Notes: a model not told the origin generated them from the sequence alone. A stretch of 64,000 bases of DNA from Mycosarcoma maydis (GCF_000328475.2 NC_026496.1:62001-126000); one strand, 5' to 3'. Positions 50,996-61,214 are shown, counted from the first letter of the stretch. Translations and numbers: made by a program.

Positions 50996-51784
50996 ATGTC
51001 GTGGGGTGGGTTCAAAAAGTCCATAAACCGTGCTGGCACAACGCTGATGCAAAAGACGGGTCAAGTCGAGCGCACAGTCGACGCTGAATTCAACTCTACC
51101 GAAGAGCAATACCGCACGTTGGAGCGAGAGGTGATGTCGTTACAGAAGGAGGCAAAAGCGTATCTGGATGCGATGCGATCGCTGGCCTCTTCTCAAGCGA
51201 GGATTGCCGAAGCGATCGATGGATTCTACACCGACTCGTCTGACGCCGCCATGTCGGCCAACGCGTATCGTCGAGCAGTCGACGAGCTCGACACCAAAAC
51301 CGCCAAAGAAATCGACGCACCGTATCGAGCCACCGTACTGGAACCCATAGGAAAACTCGCCTCTTACTTTCCCGAAATCAACAAGATCATCGAAAAACGC
51401 AACAAGAAACTCCTAGACTACGACGCTGCGCGCTCCAAACACCGCAAGCTCGTAGATAAACCCTCAGACGACCCCACCAAACTACCCAAAGCCGAAAAGG
51501 AACTCGAAGACGCCAGACTCATCTTTGAAACGCTCGACGATCAGATCAAATCCGAGCTACCCCAGTTGGTCGATTTGAGAATCCCGTATTTGGATCCTAG
51601 CTTCGAAGCCATGGTTCGAATCCAGGCCAAGTTCTCCGAGGACGGCTACGAAAAGTTGGGTGGCGTCCAGAGGTTCTTTGCCGACGGCGTCAGAGAGCAG
51701 TATGCAGACGGTCAGTTGGATAACCAGGTCGAAGCCGTCCTGCAAGAGATGAGAGAGCTGTCCATCTGCGGTATAGGTCAGTAA
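50996..51784 (+). CDS. HOB3: BAR-domain protein Hob3/Rvs161 (amphiphysin family)
   Basis: A 262-aa N-BAR protein that shapes membranes in endocytosis and cytokinesis, normally with a partner (Rvs167/Hob1). The whole length is BAR domain without SH3, as for Rvs161 (about 265 aa) and unlike Rvs167. The opening MSWGGFKKSINRAGTTLMQK forms the amphipathic H0 helix. Family phrases follow: TGQVERTVDAEFNSTEEQYR, AIDGFYTD, LEPIGKLASYFPEIN, YDAARSKHRKL, and RIPYLDPSFEAMVRIQ. The gene starts at a good ATG. No intron is needed. The 3' end converges on the gene at 52013 about 230 bp away. Confidence 0.95.
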   Translation: MSWGGFKKSINRAGTTLMQKTGQVERTVDAEFNSTEEQYRTLEREVMSLQKEAKAYLDAMRSLASSQARIAEAIDGFYTDSSDAAMSANAYRRAVDELDTKTAKEIDAPYRATVLEPIGKLASYFPEINKIIEKRNKKLLDYDAARSKHRKLVDKPSDDPTKLPKAEKELEDARLIFETLDDQIKSELPQLVDLRIPYLDPSFEAMVRIQAKFSEDGYEKLGGVQRFFADGVREQYADGQLDNQVEAVLQEMRELSICGIGQ

Positions 51785-52012
51785 TTCGTTCGGACACAGT
51801 CGGCTGCATCTAGTACTCAATTCCCAACAACAGCGGTCGCTTCCTCGTATCAGCGTTAGAGACAACATGAGCAAAACGCAGTCGACACCTTTATCAACAG
51901 TCACGTGAGTGCTGTTCATGCTTGATAACGTCTTGAGTGCTATGCTTAACGTGAGAGCAAGCTTGTGTGAAAGACAGACAACCACGAATCGTGAGTGGTG
52001 ATTTCTGCTAAA

Positions 52013-55000
52013 CTAGACGCTCATCATCGAGTGCTGCTCGTCAGGATTGCTGAGGAGGACACCAACGACATGCTTGCAGCACATGCGACCGATCTGCTCA
52101 CACTCCTTCCTGAGTGCCTCGTGCATGGATGCTTGTTGTTTGTCCGCACTCGGATCCACTGGGCCGACCAAGTTATCCATCCTCATCAAGCTCTCGAGTG
52201 CGGCATCCAGGCTGCGGTTCACGTCCTTGACCTGCGTCTGGAGGAGCACGGCGAGTTCTACCCTGGACAGATTCATCCAGCCATGTTTGCCATTGAGCAG
52301 ATGCAGCTTTACGTCCTTCCACTTGGGCGCAGTGGCGAGCAGATCCAACCAGCCATCCGTTGACGCCTTTCCGGACCGACGCAGCGATGCCAGAGTTGCC
52401 TCCGTGATACACATCTTGATCTGAGCCAGTGTCTTTGTGAGACTTAGCACTTGCACCGCCGCTGCTCGCACCGCCACGATCTTGCGGAATCGCTCCGCCG
52501 CTTTCGACTCGCCTTGCTCAACAAGATGCTCCTCTTCCATCTCGCGCCGGTACGTTTCCACCACAAAATTCACCACATGCTCCACATCCGCTTCGCTAAA
52601 GTGCGCTCGGACGTTGAGCACCGCCGATGCAGGCGACAACGCCACGTGATCCGCCAGCGACAGGCAGTCAGTAGCCAGGCTCCACATCACACGCTTGATG
52701 GCTGCATTGGCCGCCAATTCTTCAGCTCTGGCTGAAACACTGTTGATCAGGTGGTTGGCAGTTCTGGTCGCTGCGTAAGGTGCTGGCATGCCACCAGATG
52801 GTGTCGCCGGGACTCGCTGCAAGGATGTTTGTTGCACACTTGGCTGCCGTGGCGGCTGTGGCTGAACATGCGGCGAAGGTACCGGCGCAACCCGTGCAGG
52901 TTGCACACGGTTCTGCGATGTGATCACCGCTCGCGATCCTTGCACAGCGAATGCCAGCTGCGAATCAGCCGGCAGCATCGACGTGGCCATTTGATAGAGT
53001 TGGGTTGGCTGCATGTTTGACTGCAGGTCTCTTGGTGGCGGTCGAGTCGCGGGCAAACCGTGTGAATTGAGTAGCTGCGCGGTCATCACCTGGCGCTGGG
53101 CAGCACCGTCGAATTGAGTGCCGGTTTGCTTCATTGGCCAGGGCCGAGAGGCAGCAGAGGTAGCGCTGAATGTCAAGGTGTTTGCGATCGAAGACGGCAC
53201 TGTCATAGATGAGGCATCTGGTTTCGAAGTAGTTGGGCCTGAGGCCTCGGCAAGCGGTCGTTCCTCTGGCTCTCGTTGCTGCGCTTCGATATGTGCTGCA
53301 CTGACCGAACTTCTTCCTGCTGTCTCCACATCTCTTCGTTCCTGCTCCTCCTCATCTGCAAACCTGAACTCTGGTTTCGTGTCCGTAGGCTGCGGCAGAC
53401 TACGCGATGCGAAATACTTTCTCTTCTCCTCGGTCCAACAGTGCAGCATATGAGGAATGCGAGGAAATTCCATCAACGCTCGTGTCATCACGCGTTCCAG
53501 CAGCTTCTCCGACAAAAGTCTAACCGATCTGGTGTTGGACACCTTGTCCATCAGCTCGTGCATCGACAGATGCATGTACTTGTGCGCGCTTTTGTGAAAG
53601 ATGTCTGGTCCGAGCTCTTGAAAGCATGTCCAAGGGATCATCTGTGCCGGCTCCTGCCACTTGTCCACCTGGTCTGGGATGGTCCGAGGTGTCGACTGAC
53701 CGGCACGCAGCGACTTGAGCTTCTGGATCGTCTCGAAGGAGGACTTGCGACCTGTGACTTTGGCAAGATCATTCAGCAGCAACTTCATACGATCGTTGAT
53801 GCTCATCTTGGGCCTGCTGCCGGTGACAGAATCTGCAGTTGCTCCGCCTTTTGCTTGCTTGTCGCTTGCACATGCTCGGGCCGGGTCGACGGCCGTGGAC
53901 GTTTTGGCGGTCGCGCCGGATACTTGTTGGCCCTGATCGCGAGCCTCGGCGTCGTTTCTGGTTTCTTGAGGCTCTGAAGCGGCAGCGCGATTGCCGACGA
54001 CTTCTGATGGTGTTGCACGCGCATCATCGCGTGGCAAAACAGCTTCTGAGGTAGCTGAAATGAAGGGCACCTGGGTCTCTTTAGCAGAGATGAGTGCTGC
54101 AGTGGCTGCTGCCGTCCGAGGCGCTACTTCTTTGACCGCGCACAGTGGTTCTGCTTGTATCAGACTAATATCCGGCTCTTGTGCGCCGATTCCAGTTTGA
54201 ACCGCGTGAGCTCGAGGTGCATCCTTGGCTGCGGTCTCGGACTCGATTGCAGAAGCGGGAAGGCCGGCAGTGGACTCCCCACTCTCAATTGTCGTGCTTA
54301 CTGCACTGCCATCCTCTTGCATCGTTGTGCCGGTTGCATTTGTAGCGCTTGGGGCAGAGATAGAAGCGTCGTTAGAGCCTGAACGAAGCGCACCTTGGTC
54401 TAAACGAGCTTGTTTGACCGCTGGGACTGCCGAAGCTCCTTGCTCTGCGACGGGATTCGCGGGAGGCTTGAGACCGCTAGCCAGGCTGTCATGAATGTCT
54501 TGAGCAGTTTGAGGAGTTACTCCCGAGACTGACACGGCTTCAGGTGAAGCATTGATCTGCTTGTCCAAGCCCTGTTGGATTGAACGAGAGACTGCAGAAT
54601 GAGCTACACCATCGGTTTCCCGCACGAATGAAAACTTGTGCGGTTTCTCTGCCTTCTTGACAAGTCCACTTGGCGGAATCCTGAGAGCGACTTGGTCGTC
54701 GCCAGCTAAGGTCTGAATTTCCACCGCGGCCTGCTCGACAGCATCTGCTACTCGATCATGATCGGCGGATGCATCTTGTTCTCCTTGGTCCACCTCACTG
54801 ATAAGCTCGTCCTCCTCCTCTGCATCGATGGAATCATTTAGTTGTGTCAGCTGCTGGTGGAGCTGCTTCTGATTTTCAGTCGCCAACGCTGTTGACTCAG
54901 CTTCAATGGGCTGCTCGGGTGGCGTGCGGAAGGCTTGTGGTGAGCCTACCGATTCGACGGTCGAGTCATGACCAACATTAATGTGGTCTTGCAGGATCGC

Positions 55001-56197
55001 TGGTGCTGCCGTGTCCGAATCAGTGAAAATCATGGGTTCTTGATCTGGGCCAAAATCAGTAGCAGTGGACCTTGGTTCTTGCGCAACTTGGTCGAGGCCT
55101 GTTTTGGCTACTATCGAGGTGGCGGCCGAAATGGATTGGTCGGTAGCTGGCTCGATGCTGCTGACGCCGATTTGTTCAGTCTTAGCTCGCTCGTCGCTGC
55201 GGACGCGCTTCTGGTGGTGAACGTAGACAGCCATGGCTAGAGACAGGTAGTTTTGAAGGTGCGGCGGAAGAATGGGGATGTCGTTGAGGAGCTCTCTGAT
55301 GGTCACTGCTCGACCAAGGTCTGCAAGCTTGCGCTGGAATTGTTGGGTGATGGCAAGATCATGATGATCGGCACTAAGCGTGGCGACAAAATCATGCACA
55401 ATGTTGCCAACGTGGTCGGCGAGCGATGAGCCCTGCTCAAAGGCATTGTATGCGCTTTGGGTACGCGCATCTTTGTCCTGCTGGGACAGCTGGACCAAAT
55501 CTGAGATGATGCGTGAGGTGGATGCAACTGAGTCGCTTGATGATGAGGAGGAGGTATACTTATGGTCTTCAGGCTGCGATGGTCGTGTTGGGCTGGATGG
55601 GACAGATGTCTGGGCTACATTGGGCAGCGAAACGTCGGTGGAGAAACGGAGTGCGGCTGGTCCACTGGCGCCAGTGATCTCAAAGCCGTCGTCCGAGTCG
55701 TCCGAGTCGTCCAAGTCATCCGAGCCCTGGGCAATGGATCGTGATCGTCGAGGATGACGTAGAGGATGTTTGGTCTTTTTGACGGAGCTGTCATGTAAGA
55801 TGGCGGTGGATGCTTTGCGTTTAGCAAGTCTGGATGTGCTTGCATCGGATGGGCTGGTGCGAGAGCGCGCAAAGGCGGTCGAGGGAGGCAGCCTGGAGCT
55901 TGAAGCGGAGCTGGAGCTGGATGGCTTGACGGGTGTGAGGGTGCCAAGGCTTGAAGTTGCGGTGAGGCGAGTCGGTCTGGTGGATGGTAGTGGCGGCGTG
56001 TGTAGCTGGTGAGCGGGGCGTTGCCTGCTGGCTGCAACTTGATGGCGAGTCTCGCGCGAGCTGACTCTGCGCGTTTCTCGCTGCGAGCGCCTCTGTGGAC
56101 GAGAGCTGTGATCGGATTCTTGGTATGAATCGTCAGAGTCTGCGGAAGACAAGTCTGAGGAAGATGAGTCTGACGGCGATGAAGACTGACGCGTCAT
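52013..56197 (-). CDS. Large mostly disordered protein of unknown function (1394 aa)
   Basis: I do not recognise a family. Residues 1-240 are Ser/Arg/Asp-rich with acidic clusters and basic RRSQRETRR-type runs that look nuclear. Residues 240-800 are Ala/Ser/Gln/Glu-rich and low in complexity. Two better-ordered segments stand out: about 797-930 (SINDRMKLLLNDLAKVTGRK to RKYFASRSLPQ, helical, with an IPWTCFQELGPDIF core) and about 1150-1394 (helical: IKRVMWSLATDCLSLADHVA, RAHFSEADVEHVVNFVVETY, to HVVGVLLSNPDEQHSMMSV). The first ATG in the open frame is 56197 (MTRQSS); the frame itself opens at a TTG. No membrane segment or zinc motif is seen. A chromatin- or transcription-associated role is only a guess from composition. 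Confidence 0.8.
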   Translation of the reverse strand: MTRQSSSPSDSSSSDLSSADSDDSYQESDHSSRPQRRSQRETRRVSSRETRHQVAASRQRPAHQLHTPPLPSTRPTRLTATSSLGTLTPVKPSSSSSASSSRLPPSTAFARSRTSPSDASTSRLAKRKASTAILHDSSVKKTKHPLRHPRRSRSIAQGSDDLDDSDDSDDGFEITGASGPAALRFSTDVSLPNVAQTSVPSSPTRPSQPEDHKYTSSSSSSDSVASTSRIISDLVQLSQQDKDARTQSAYNAFEQGSSLADHVGNIVHDFVATLSADHHDLAITQQFQRKLADLGRAVTIRELLNDIPILPPHLQNYLSLAMAVYVHHQKRVRSDERAKTEQIGVSSIEPATDQSISAATSIVAKTGLDQVAQEPRSTATDFGPDQEPMIFTDSDTAAPAILQDHINVGHDSTVESVGSPQAFRTPPEQPIEAESTALATENQKQLHQQLTQLNDSIDAEEEDELISEVDQGEQDASADHDRVADAVEQAAVEIQTLAGDDQVALRIPPSGLVKKAEKPHKFSFVRETDGVAHSAVSRSIQQGLDKQINASPEAVSVSGVTPQTAQDIHDSLASGLKPPANPVAEQGASAVPAVKQARLDQGALRSGSNDASISAPSATNATGTTMQEDGSAVSTTIESGESTAGLPASAIESETAAKDAPRAHAVQTGIGAQEPDISLIQAEPLCAVKEVAPRTAAATAALISAKETQVPFISATSEAVLPRDDARATPSEVVGNRAAASEPQETRNDAEARDQGQQVSGATAKTSTAVDPARACASDKQAKGGATADSVTGSRPKMSINDRMKLLLNDLAKVTGRKSSFETIQKLKSLRAGQSTPRTIPDQVDKWQEPAQMIPWTCFQELGPDIFHKSAHKYMHLSMHELMDKVSNTRSVRLLSEKLLERVMTRALMEFPRIPHMLHCWTEEKRKYFASRSLPQPTDTKPEFRFADEEEQERRDVETAGRSSVSAAHIEAQQREPEERPLAEASGPTTSKPDASSMTVPSSIANTLTFSATSAASRPWPMKQTGTQFDGAAQRQVMTAQLLNSHGLPATRPPPRDLQSNMQPTQLYQMATSMLPADSQLAFAVQGSRAVITSQNRVQPARVAPVPSPHVQPQPPRQPSVQQTSLQRVPATPSGGMPAPYAATRTANHLINSVSARAEELAANAAIKRVMWSLATDCLSLADHVALSPASAVLNVRAHFSEADVEHVVNFVVETYRREMEEEHLVEQGESKAAERFRKIVAVRAAAVQVLSLTKTLAQIKMCITEATLASLRRSGKASTDGWLDLLATAPKWKDVKLHLLNGKHGWMNLSRVELAVLLQTQVKDVNRSLDAALESLMRMDNLVGPVDPSADKQQASMHEALRKECEQIGRMCCKHVVGVLLSNPDEQHSMMSV

Positions 56198-56419
56198 GAT
56201 GTTGCAAAATGTCGGTTGTGACAGGATGAGACGACTTAGGGCAGCTGGTGGCAAGTTAGGGAGCGGGCATGGTGATAGAAGACAACACTAGTGCTGGGAT
56301 GCGACTCGAGATGGATGAGCGCTCCGAGTTGCTGCTGTGCTGTCAAGCTGCAGTGCCGAGTTACTATGGTTGCGAAAAGGCAACAAAGGATGAATCGTGA
56401 ATGGCTTGGTCGAAGTACC

Positions 56420-56497
56420 AATCACGAATCACGAATGGTGAATGGTGAATCGTGAATGGTGAATGGTGAATGGTGAATGGTGAATGGTGAATGGTGA
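56420..56497. repeat. Tandem 7-nt array, GTGAATG units
   Basis: About eleven units of 7 nt: ATCACGA, ATCACGA, ATGGTGA, ATGGTGA, ATCGTGA, then six ATGGTGA. The unit switches from TCACGAA to TGGTGAA type without losing register. Confidence 0.95.
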
Positions 56498-56851
56498 CTG
56501 CGCTATACATTGCATGCTGACAAAGAGTTAGTCATGTGGGACCACGTACAACGTAGCGTATACCGTGTAGGTGTGTTACCACGTGTCCACACTCGCGACT
56601 GCTGGCCGTGAGTCACGAGTCGTGAGTGTATCACACGAGTGTTACGCCACATTATCGTGTGAATCAGCGAGAGTTCCCACGTTGCTTCACGTTTGGCGTC
56701 TTTTCGTGTACATTGTTCACGGCTGATTCAAGATTCGTAATTGTCTCTAGCGGTGTGACCAAAGGTCGAGTTCATGCTGCAGATCACGGCGAGTTGAGGT
56801 TAAGGCCTTGCTGGCTCTCGTGAACAGAGTGACAGCGAGTTGCAAATGGCG

Positions 56852-56975
56852 AAATCGTGAACGTGAATCGTGAATCGTGAATCGTGAATCGTGAATCGTG
56901 AATCGTGAATCGGAAATCGGAATTCGGGAATCGTGTATCTCGCAGGGAATCAAGAATCACGAATCGTGAATCCTG
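56852..56975. repeat. Tandem 7-nt array, GTGAATC units
   Basis: Nine or so near-exact copies of ATCGTGA/GTGAATC in register (56854-56910). They decay into CGGAAATCGGAATTCGGGAATC and then AAGAATCACGAATCGTGAATC. Confidence 0.95.
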
Positions 56976-57271
56976 TTGATCTATTCAGGATTCAGGATTC
57001 TAGATTCCCCCACAAGCCGGCGCGCGGCACAGAACAAACAGCCTCCACTGTATTTCGCGCTTCAGGCACAATCACGGATGTGAATATGTGACTTGTAGTT
57101 ACCAAGTCATGCACGATGTATGCTTGATTGTGTGCGACCTTTTCCGTCTGATCGATCCGTTCTTCCGCTTCTTGTCTGGAATTTTCTTTCCAATATTCGT
57201 GGTTCCAATCGCGAATATTCCAATAAATATATATTCACGATTCCAATTCTTCAATTTTGCAACCTGGAGTC

Positions 57272-57298
57272 ACGATTCACGATTCACGATTCACGATT
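57272..57298. repeat. Tandem GATTCAC (x3-4)
   Basis: CACGATTCACGATTCACGATTCACGATT, strict 7-nt register, immediately upstream of PPT1 by about 330 bp. Confidence 0.9.
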
Positions 57299-57628
57299 TG
57301 GCTGGCAGAAGACAGAAATGAGAAAATTGCATTTTAACAGAAGTTGTTCACAATTCACGATTATCACCACATTCGTGATTCGTGAATCATAATCGTGAAT
57401 AGTTGGAGGTTCAAGTTCAAGCCTTTGTTCCTTCTTAACCACCAAGCTCCACGTACAACGCCGGAGAGTCGGCTTGGCTATCGCATCGCATCGCATACAT
57501 CTGTCAATACACGATCTGCCGCTACATCATCACTCGATAAGCTTCTTCTCTTGTAACTAGAAAGCTGGGAGTGCACTTTGGGACACTTGCTCTTGCAACT
57601 CAGCTGCTAGCCAGGCGAACAAAAAATC

Positions 57629-59380
57629 ATGTCGGAGAGTAGCTCGACGGCGTCAAGTTCGTCCACCTCGTCGATCAACGCCAATGTAACCGACTCAGAC
57701 AATACCTCTGCCACCTCGGCCGACGTCCCGTCCTCATCTTCCAATCAAGACTTGCAGCTTGCTGCTCAACAGGTTCCTGAAGAGGTCGATCAAGAGAAAA
57801 AAGCCCAGGCACAGGAACATAAACTTAAGGGCAACGAGCATTTTTCGGCTCAACGTTTTGATGCTGCCAAACACGAATACACTCTTGCAATCGATCTCGA
57901 CCCTACCATCGCGGCCTTCTACACCAACCGCGCAGCAAGCGAAAACATGCTTGAGCAGTATAATCTGGCCATTGAAGATGCCAACCAGGCGATCAAGCTC
58001 GACCCGTCCTATGTCAAGGCCTACTTTCGCAGAGCCACCGCGTATTTCAAGAGTAATAACCTTGAGGCAGCATTGCAAGACTTTGAACACGTGCTTGTTC
58101 ACGAACCTAGCAATGCTTTTGTCCAGAAGCAGATCGAGCAAGTCTCATCTCGAATCCGGAAGGAGAGTTTCTTTTCGGCCATTCAGGTACGAGAGCCCCA
58201 CTATGGCAGCCCCGATTACGAGTCGTACTTCACAGACCCAGACATGAGCTCGAGGTACACGTCTGTGAGCCAAGACTACAACGGTCCGCGCCTGGCGGAT
58301 GGCGACGATCCCGAGACCGCACACCTCGGTAAGATCGACCAAGCATTCATCGATGGCATGATACAGTACTTTAAGGACGGCAAAAGGCTGCCCCGTCGAT
58401 ACGCCTGGCAGATCATCCTCGGTGCTATCCGTACCCTCAAGCAAGAGCCTACCGTGGTCGATTACCACATTGCCCAGGGCACCACCATCGACGTCATCGG
58501 CGACACACACGGCCAATTTTTCGACTTTGTGCATCTGCTCGGCCTAACCGGCCCACCCAGCGATACACATGCAGTGCTCTTCAACGGTGACTTTGTCGAC
58601 CGAGGCTCTTGGTCAGTCGAGATTGCGCTCACCGTGTTTGCATACAAGTGGCTCTATCCCAAGACAACGCTCATCAATCGTGGCAACCACGAGACCAAAG
58701 AGATGAACCATATCTATGGCTTCGAAGACGAGGTCGAGGCCAAGTTCGATTCCACTACTTACCAGCTCTTTACAGACGCCTTTGTCGCGCTGCCACTTGC
58801 GACGCTCATCACAGCCAGCCGACCTCCGCTAACAGGTGACCAGTTGCCTGCTTCTTTCTCTATCGCACAGAGAGAACCTATTGTTGAGCCAGAGACTGGT
58901 TTCAAGCGCTTCTTTGTGGTGCATGGGGGTCTATTCTCCAGAGATGACGTGACGCTCGACAGAATTCGTGCGCTGAACCGCTTTCAGCAGCGCCAGCCGG
59001 GTGAGGATGGTCTCATGATGGAGTTGCTATGGAGCGATCCGCAGACTGAACCCGGTCGCGCTCCTTCGAAGCGCGGTGTGGCTACAGGATTCGGGCCTGA
59101 CGTCACCAAGGCATGGTGCGAGCTGAACCACATTACAGCGGTACTGCGAAGCCACGAAGTGCGCATGGGAGGCTACGAAGAAGAACACGATGGTCTCTGC
59201 TGCACCATCTTTTCGGCACCCAACTACTGCGACTCGACGGGCAACTTGGGCGCCTTTGCACGCATCGATGACCAGGGTACCATCCACTATACCAAGTTTG
59301 AAGCGCAGCCACACCCCGACATGAAACCCATGGCCTATGGCAGTAGGGTGAATAGCATATACCGAAACTACGGGTTTTAA
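57629..59380 (+). CDS. PPT1: Serine/threonine protein phosphatase 5 (PP5/PPT1) with TPR domain
   Basis: A 583-aa phosphatase. After a Ser/Thr-rich N-terminus there are three TPR motifs at about 62-165 (AQEHKLKGNEHFSAQRFDAA, AAFYTNRAASENML, YVKAYFRRATAYFK), which dock the C-terminal EEVD of Hsp90. The PPP catalytic domain follows with all metal motifs: GDTHGQFFD (about 290), GDFVDRGSW (about 320), RGNHETKEM (about 351), and RSHEVRMGGYEEEHDG (about 507), with SAPNYCDSTGN further on. PP5/Ppt1 dephosphorylates Hsp90 and Cdc37 clients. The length is somewhat above yeast Ppt1 (513 aa), from the N-terminal tail and a short insert around 400-430. The start is ATG. Confidence 0.96.
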   Translation: MSESSSTASSSSTSSINANVTDSDNTSATSADVPSSSSNQDLQLAAQQVPEEVDQEKKAQAQEHKLKGNEHFSAQRFDAAKHEYTLAIDLDPTIAAFYTNRAASENMLEQYNLAIEDANQAIKLDPSYVKAYFRRATAYFKSNNLEAALQDFEHVLVHEPSNAFVQKQIEQVSSRIRKESFFSAIQVREPHYGSPDYESYFTDPDMSSRYTSVSQDYNGPRLADGDDPETAHLGKIDQAFIDGMIQYFKDGKRLPRRYAWQIILGAIRTLKQEPTVVDYHIAQGTTIDVIGDTHGQFFDFVHLLGLTGPPSDTHAVLFNGDFVDRGSWSVEIALTVFAYKWLYPKTTLINRGNHETKEMNHIYGFEDEVEAKFDSTTYQLFTDAFVALPLATLITASRPPLTGDQLPASFSIAQREPIVEPETGFKRFFVVHGGLFSRDDVTLDRIRALNRFQQRQPGEDGLMMELLWSDPQTEPGRAPSKRGVATGFGPDVTKAWCELNHITAVLRSHEVRMGGYEEEHDGLCCTIFSAPNYCDSTGNLGAFARIDDQGTIHYTKFEAQPHPDMKPMAYGSRVNSIYRNYGF

Positions 59381-59658
59381 AAAGCCAACACCAGCATATC
59401 GCGCCTCTACTTCTTTACCACCCTTTATCATCAAATCACCCTTCTAGGCTGCCGTGCAGGCCTGTACCACGTGCTGCTCTCTTGGTAGTCTTGTTATCTG
59501 GACCTGTCAAGTAGCTCTTTCCATCCGCCCATTTCCCGACATTCATGTAGTTTTATCCAAATCATTCCAAAAGCACTGTGTCTGGCCTATTCTATTAATA
59601 CAAAACAACATGGTTTGAAACAAAGCTGGGCAGGCCTTTGTAAGCTTATACTTGTCCA

Positions 59659-60519
59659 TTACTTGTCCTTGTCGTCAAACGCAGGCAATCCCCAATCGGT
59701 AGGATCAAAGTCCAAGAGAGAATTGATGGTCTGTGAAGCGCCCAGTTCTTCATTCGGGAAGAGCGCTCTCAGATTCGGATCAGGAACCCAGACAACGTGC
59801 ATGCCTGCCGCCTTTGCAGCTTGAACGCCAGGTTTGGCATCTTCGAACACCAAAATACTCGATTCTCCACCTTTCAGGTGGTGTGCCTCGTCGAATTCCT
59901 GACCCATTTGTCGCAGATTTTGCGTCCATTGCTCTCCTAGCACCTCGCGGGTGGCTTGATGACTGGGGTGGCTGGACAGAAGGCCTTCTCTGGCAGCAAG
60001 CAGAAAGATATCGGGATGAGGCTTTCCACGTGTCAAGCGAGAATCGTCGCCGCAGATGACGCGCTCGGCAAAAGGGCCAAAGAGCTCCGGGTGGCTAGCA
60101 GTCTTGATGTCGTAGTTTCGTCGCTTGCTGCCCGTGGCAACACAGATGGGAATGTTGTGCTTGTCAAGATGCTGTACCAGTCGAGTTGCGCCTCGCATCT
60201 GGGGGACTTGTTCAAAGGCTTTCAGCAAAACTTTGTTGCGGTCTTCTAAAAAGTTGTCAATGTCAAAGGGACAGTCTGCGCCATAAGGTTCATCGGGGTT
60301 TGTTGGTGGCCAGATCGAGGAGAGCAACGTGAGCGTTGCTTCTCGTTCAGGCTTGCCCATCAGATTTGCCTTGATCTCCCAAGTCTGTTCTTTTCCATAG
60401 GGTCGGAGAATGTCATTGACCACGTTGGTGTAGATTCCCTCCGAGTCGATCAGCAGACCGTCCATGTCGAATAGCACCGCCTTAATGTGAGCAATCGGCT
60501 CCTTGTCTTGTGTCGTCAT
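59659..60519 (-). CDS. HAD-superfamily phosphatase (HDHD1/GPP-like)
   Basis: A 286-aa haloacid-dehalogenase phosphatase, subfamily I with a helical cap. Motif I is FDMDGLLIDSE (nucleophile D18, acid D20). Motif II is the serine or threonine of VATGSKRRN. The motif III lysine is in TRGKPHPDIFL, and motif IV is LVFEDAKPGVQAAKAAGM. Close phrases in HDHD1 (pseudouridine-5'-phosphatase) and in fungal glycerol-3-phosphatase/DOG enzymes make either substrate possible. It is probably cytosolic. The open frame extends upstream; ATG 60519 (MTTQDK) fits. Divergent from the fusion gene across 0.7 kb of repeats. Confidence 0.88.
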   Translation of the reverse strand: MTTQDKEPIAHIKAVLFDMDGLLIDSEGIYTNVVNDILRPYGKEQTWEIKANLMGKPEREATLTLLSSIWPPTNPDEPYGADCPFDIDNFLEDRNKVLLKAFEQVPQMRGATRLVQHLDKHNIPICVATGSKRRNYDIKTASHPELFGPFAERVICGDDSRLTRGKPHPDIFLLAAREGLLSSHPSHQATREVLGEQWTQNLRQMGQEFDEAHHLKGGESSILVFEDAKPGVQAAKAAGMHVVWVPDPNLRALFPNEELGASQTINSLLDFDPTDWGLPAFDDKDK

Positions 60520-61214
60520 GGTAGTGTCTATATAGTCTAGTTCGGATGAGTCGTCGGTGGTCTGTATACGGGTACGAATCCACCTTTGGCAAATGGTCCC
60601 AAAGGTTCCGCTTTCGTCGGACAGTCGAGGGAGGATGATCAACAATGAAGTATGCTTTCATTCACGATTCACGATTCACTTGGACGATTTTGACACTCAC
60701 CACTTTCTTCTGCACGCGTGATTCGTACTGTAATCTATTCGTGATTGCAGCTCACGCTGCCGCTTCGTGCTTTGCTGAGTCGATCTCGGTCAATTTTACG
60801 GCGAAAACGCGGCACGAGCCGTGAGCGCCATGCTGTGCGCGCTAACCTTCAAAATGGAGCAAAAACAGAATCACGAATGTAACATCAAACTGAAAAAAAG
60901 TAAAACTCATCGTGCATGACTCACGACTCACGACTCACGACTCACGATTCGTGATTCGTGATTCGTGATTCGTGATTCGTGATTCGTGATTCGTGATTCG
61001 TGATTTCGTGTGTGTCACGTGTGTTGGTTTTGGCCCGACCTGCGTGCACGGATACGATCCAAGGTACACCACGATAGGCTGCACCCTGAAAACAGTTACC
61101 GAGGATCCTCCTTGATCACTTGCATTCCTTTCCACCCAACCTCGACAATCTGCATTGGATTGAATCGGATCGTGGCTGCTGTGACAGCTTCTCCTCACAC
61201 GGCGATAACCGACA
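60520..61214. other. Divergent spacer of HAD phosphatase and fusion gene, with a long 7-nt array
   Basis: About 0.7 kb. The core is the long tandem array at 60915-61009. Further copies near 60660-60675. Presumed promoters of both genes. Confidence 0.65.
60915..61009. repeat. Long tandem 7-nt array that switches unit
   Basis: Four copies of CGACTCA-type units followed by about nine copies of GATTCGT in unbroken 7-nt register, roughly 95 bp. The boundary (CTCACGATTCGTGATT) is sharp. Confidence 0.95.

Larger units (their letters stand above)
56198..57628. other. Divergent spacer, 1394-aa protein and PPT1, rich in 7-nt arrays
   Basis: About 1.4 kb containing the two longest GTGAAT-type arrays apart from 60.9 kb (see 56420-56497 and 56852-56975) and a third at 57272-57298. 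No gene is supported. Confidence 0.7.

Noticed and set aside
60915..61009. CRISPR-like array
   Set aside because: Repeat period is 7 nt with no spacers; a microsatellite in a fungal spacer.
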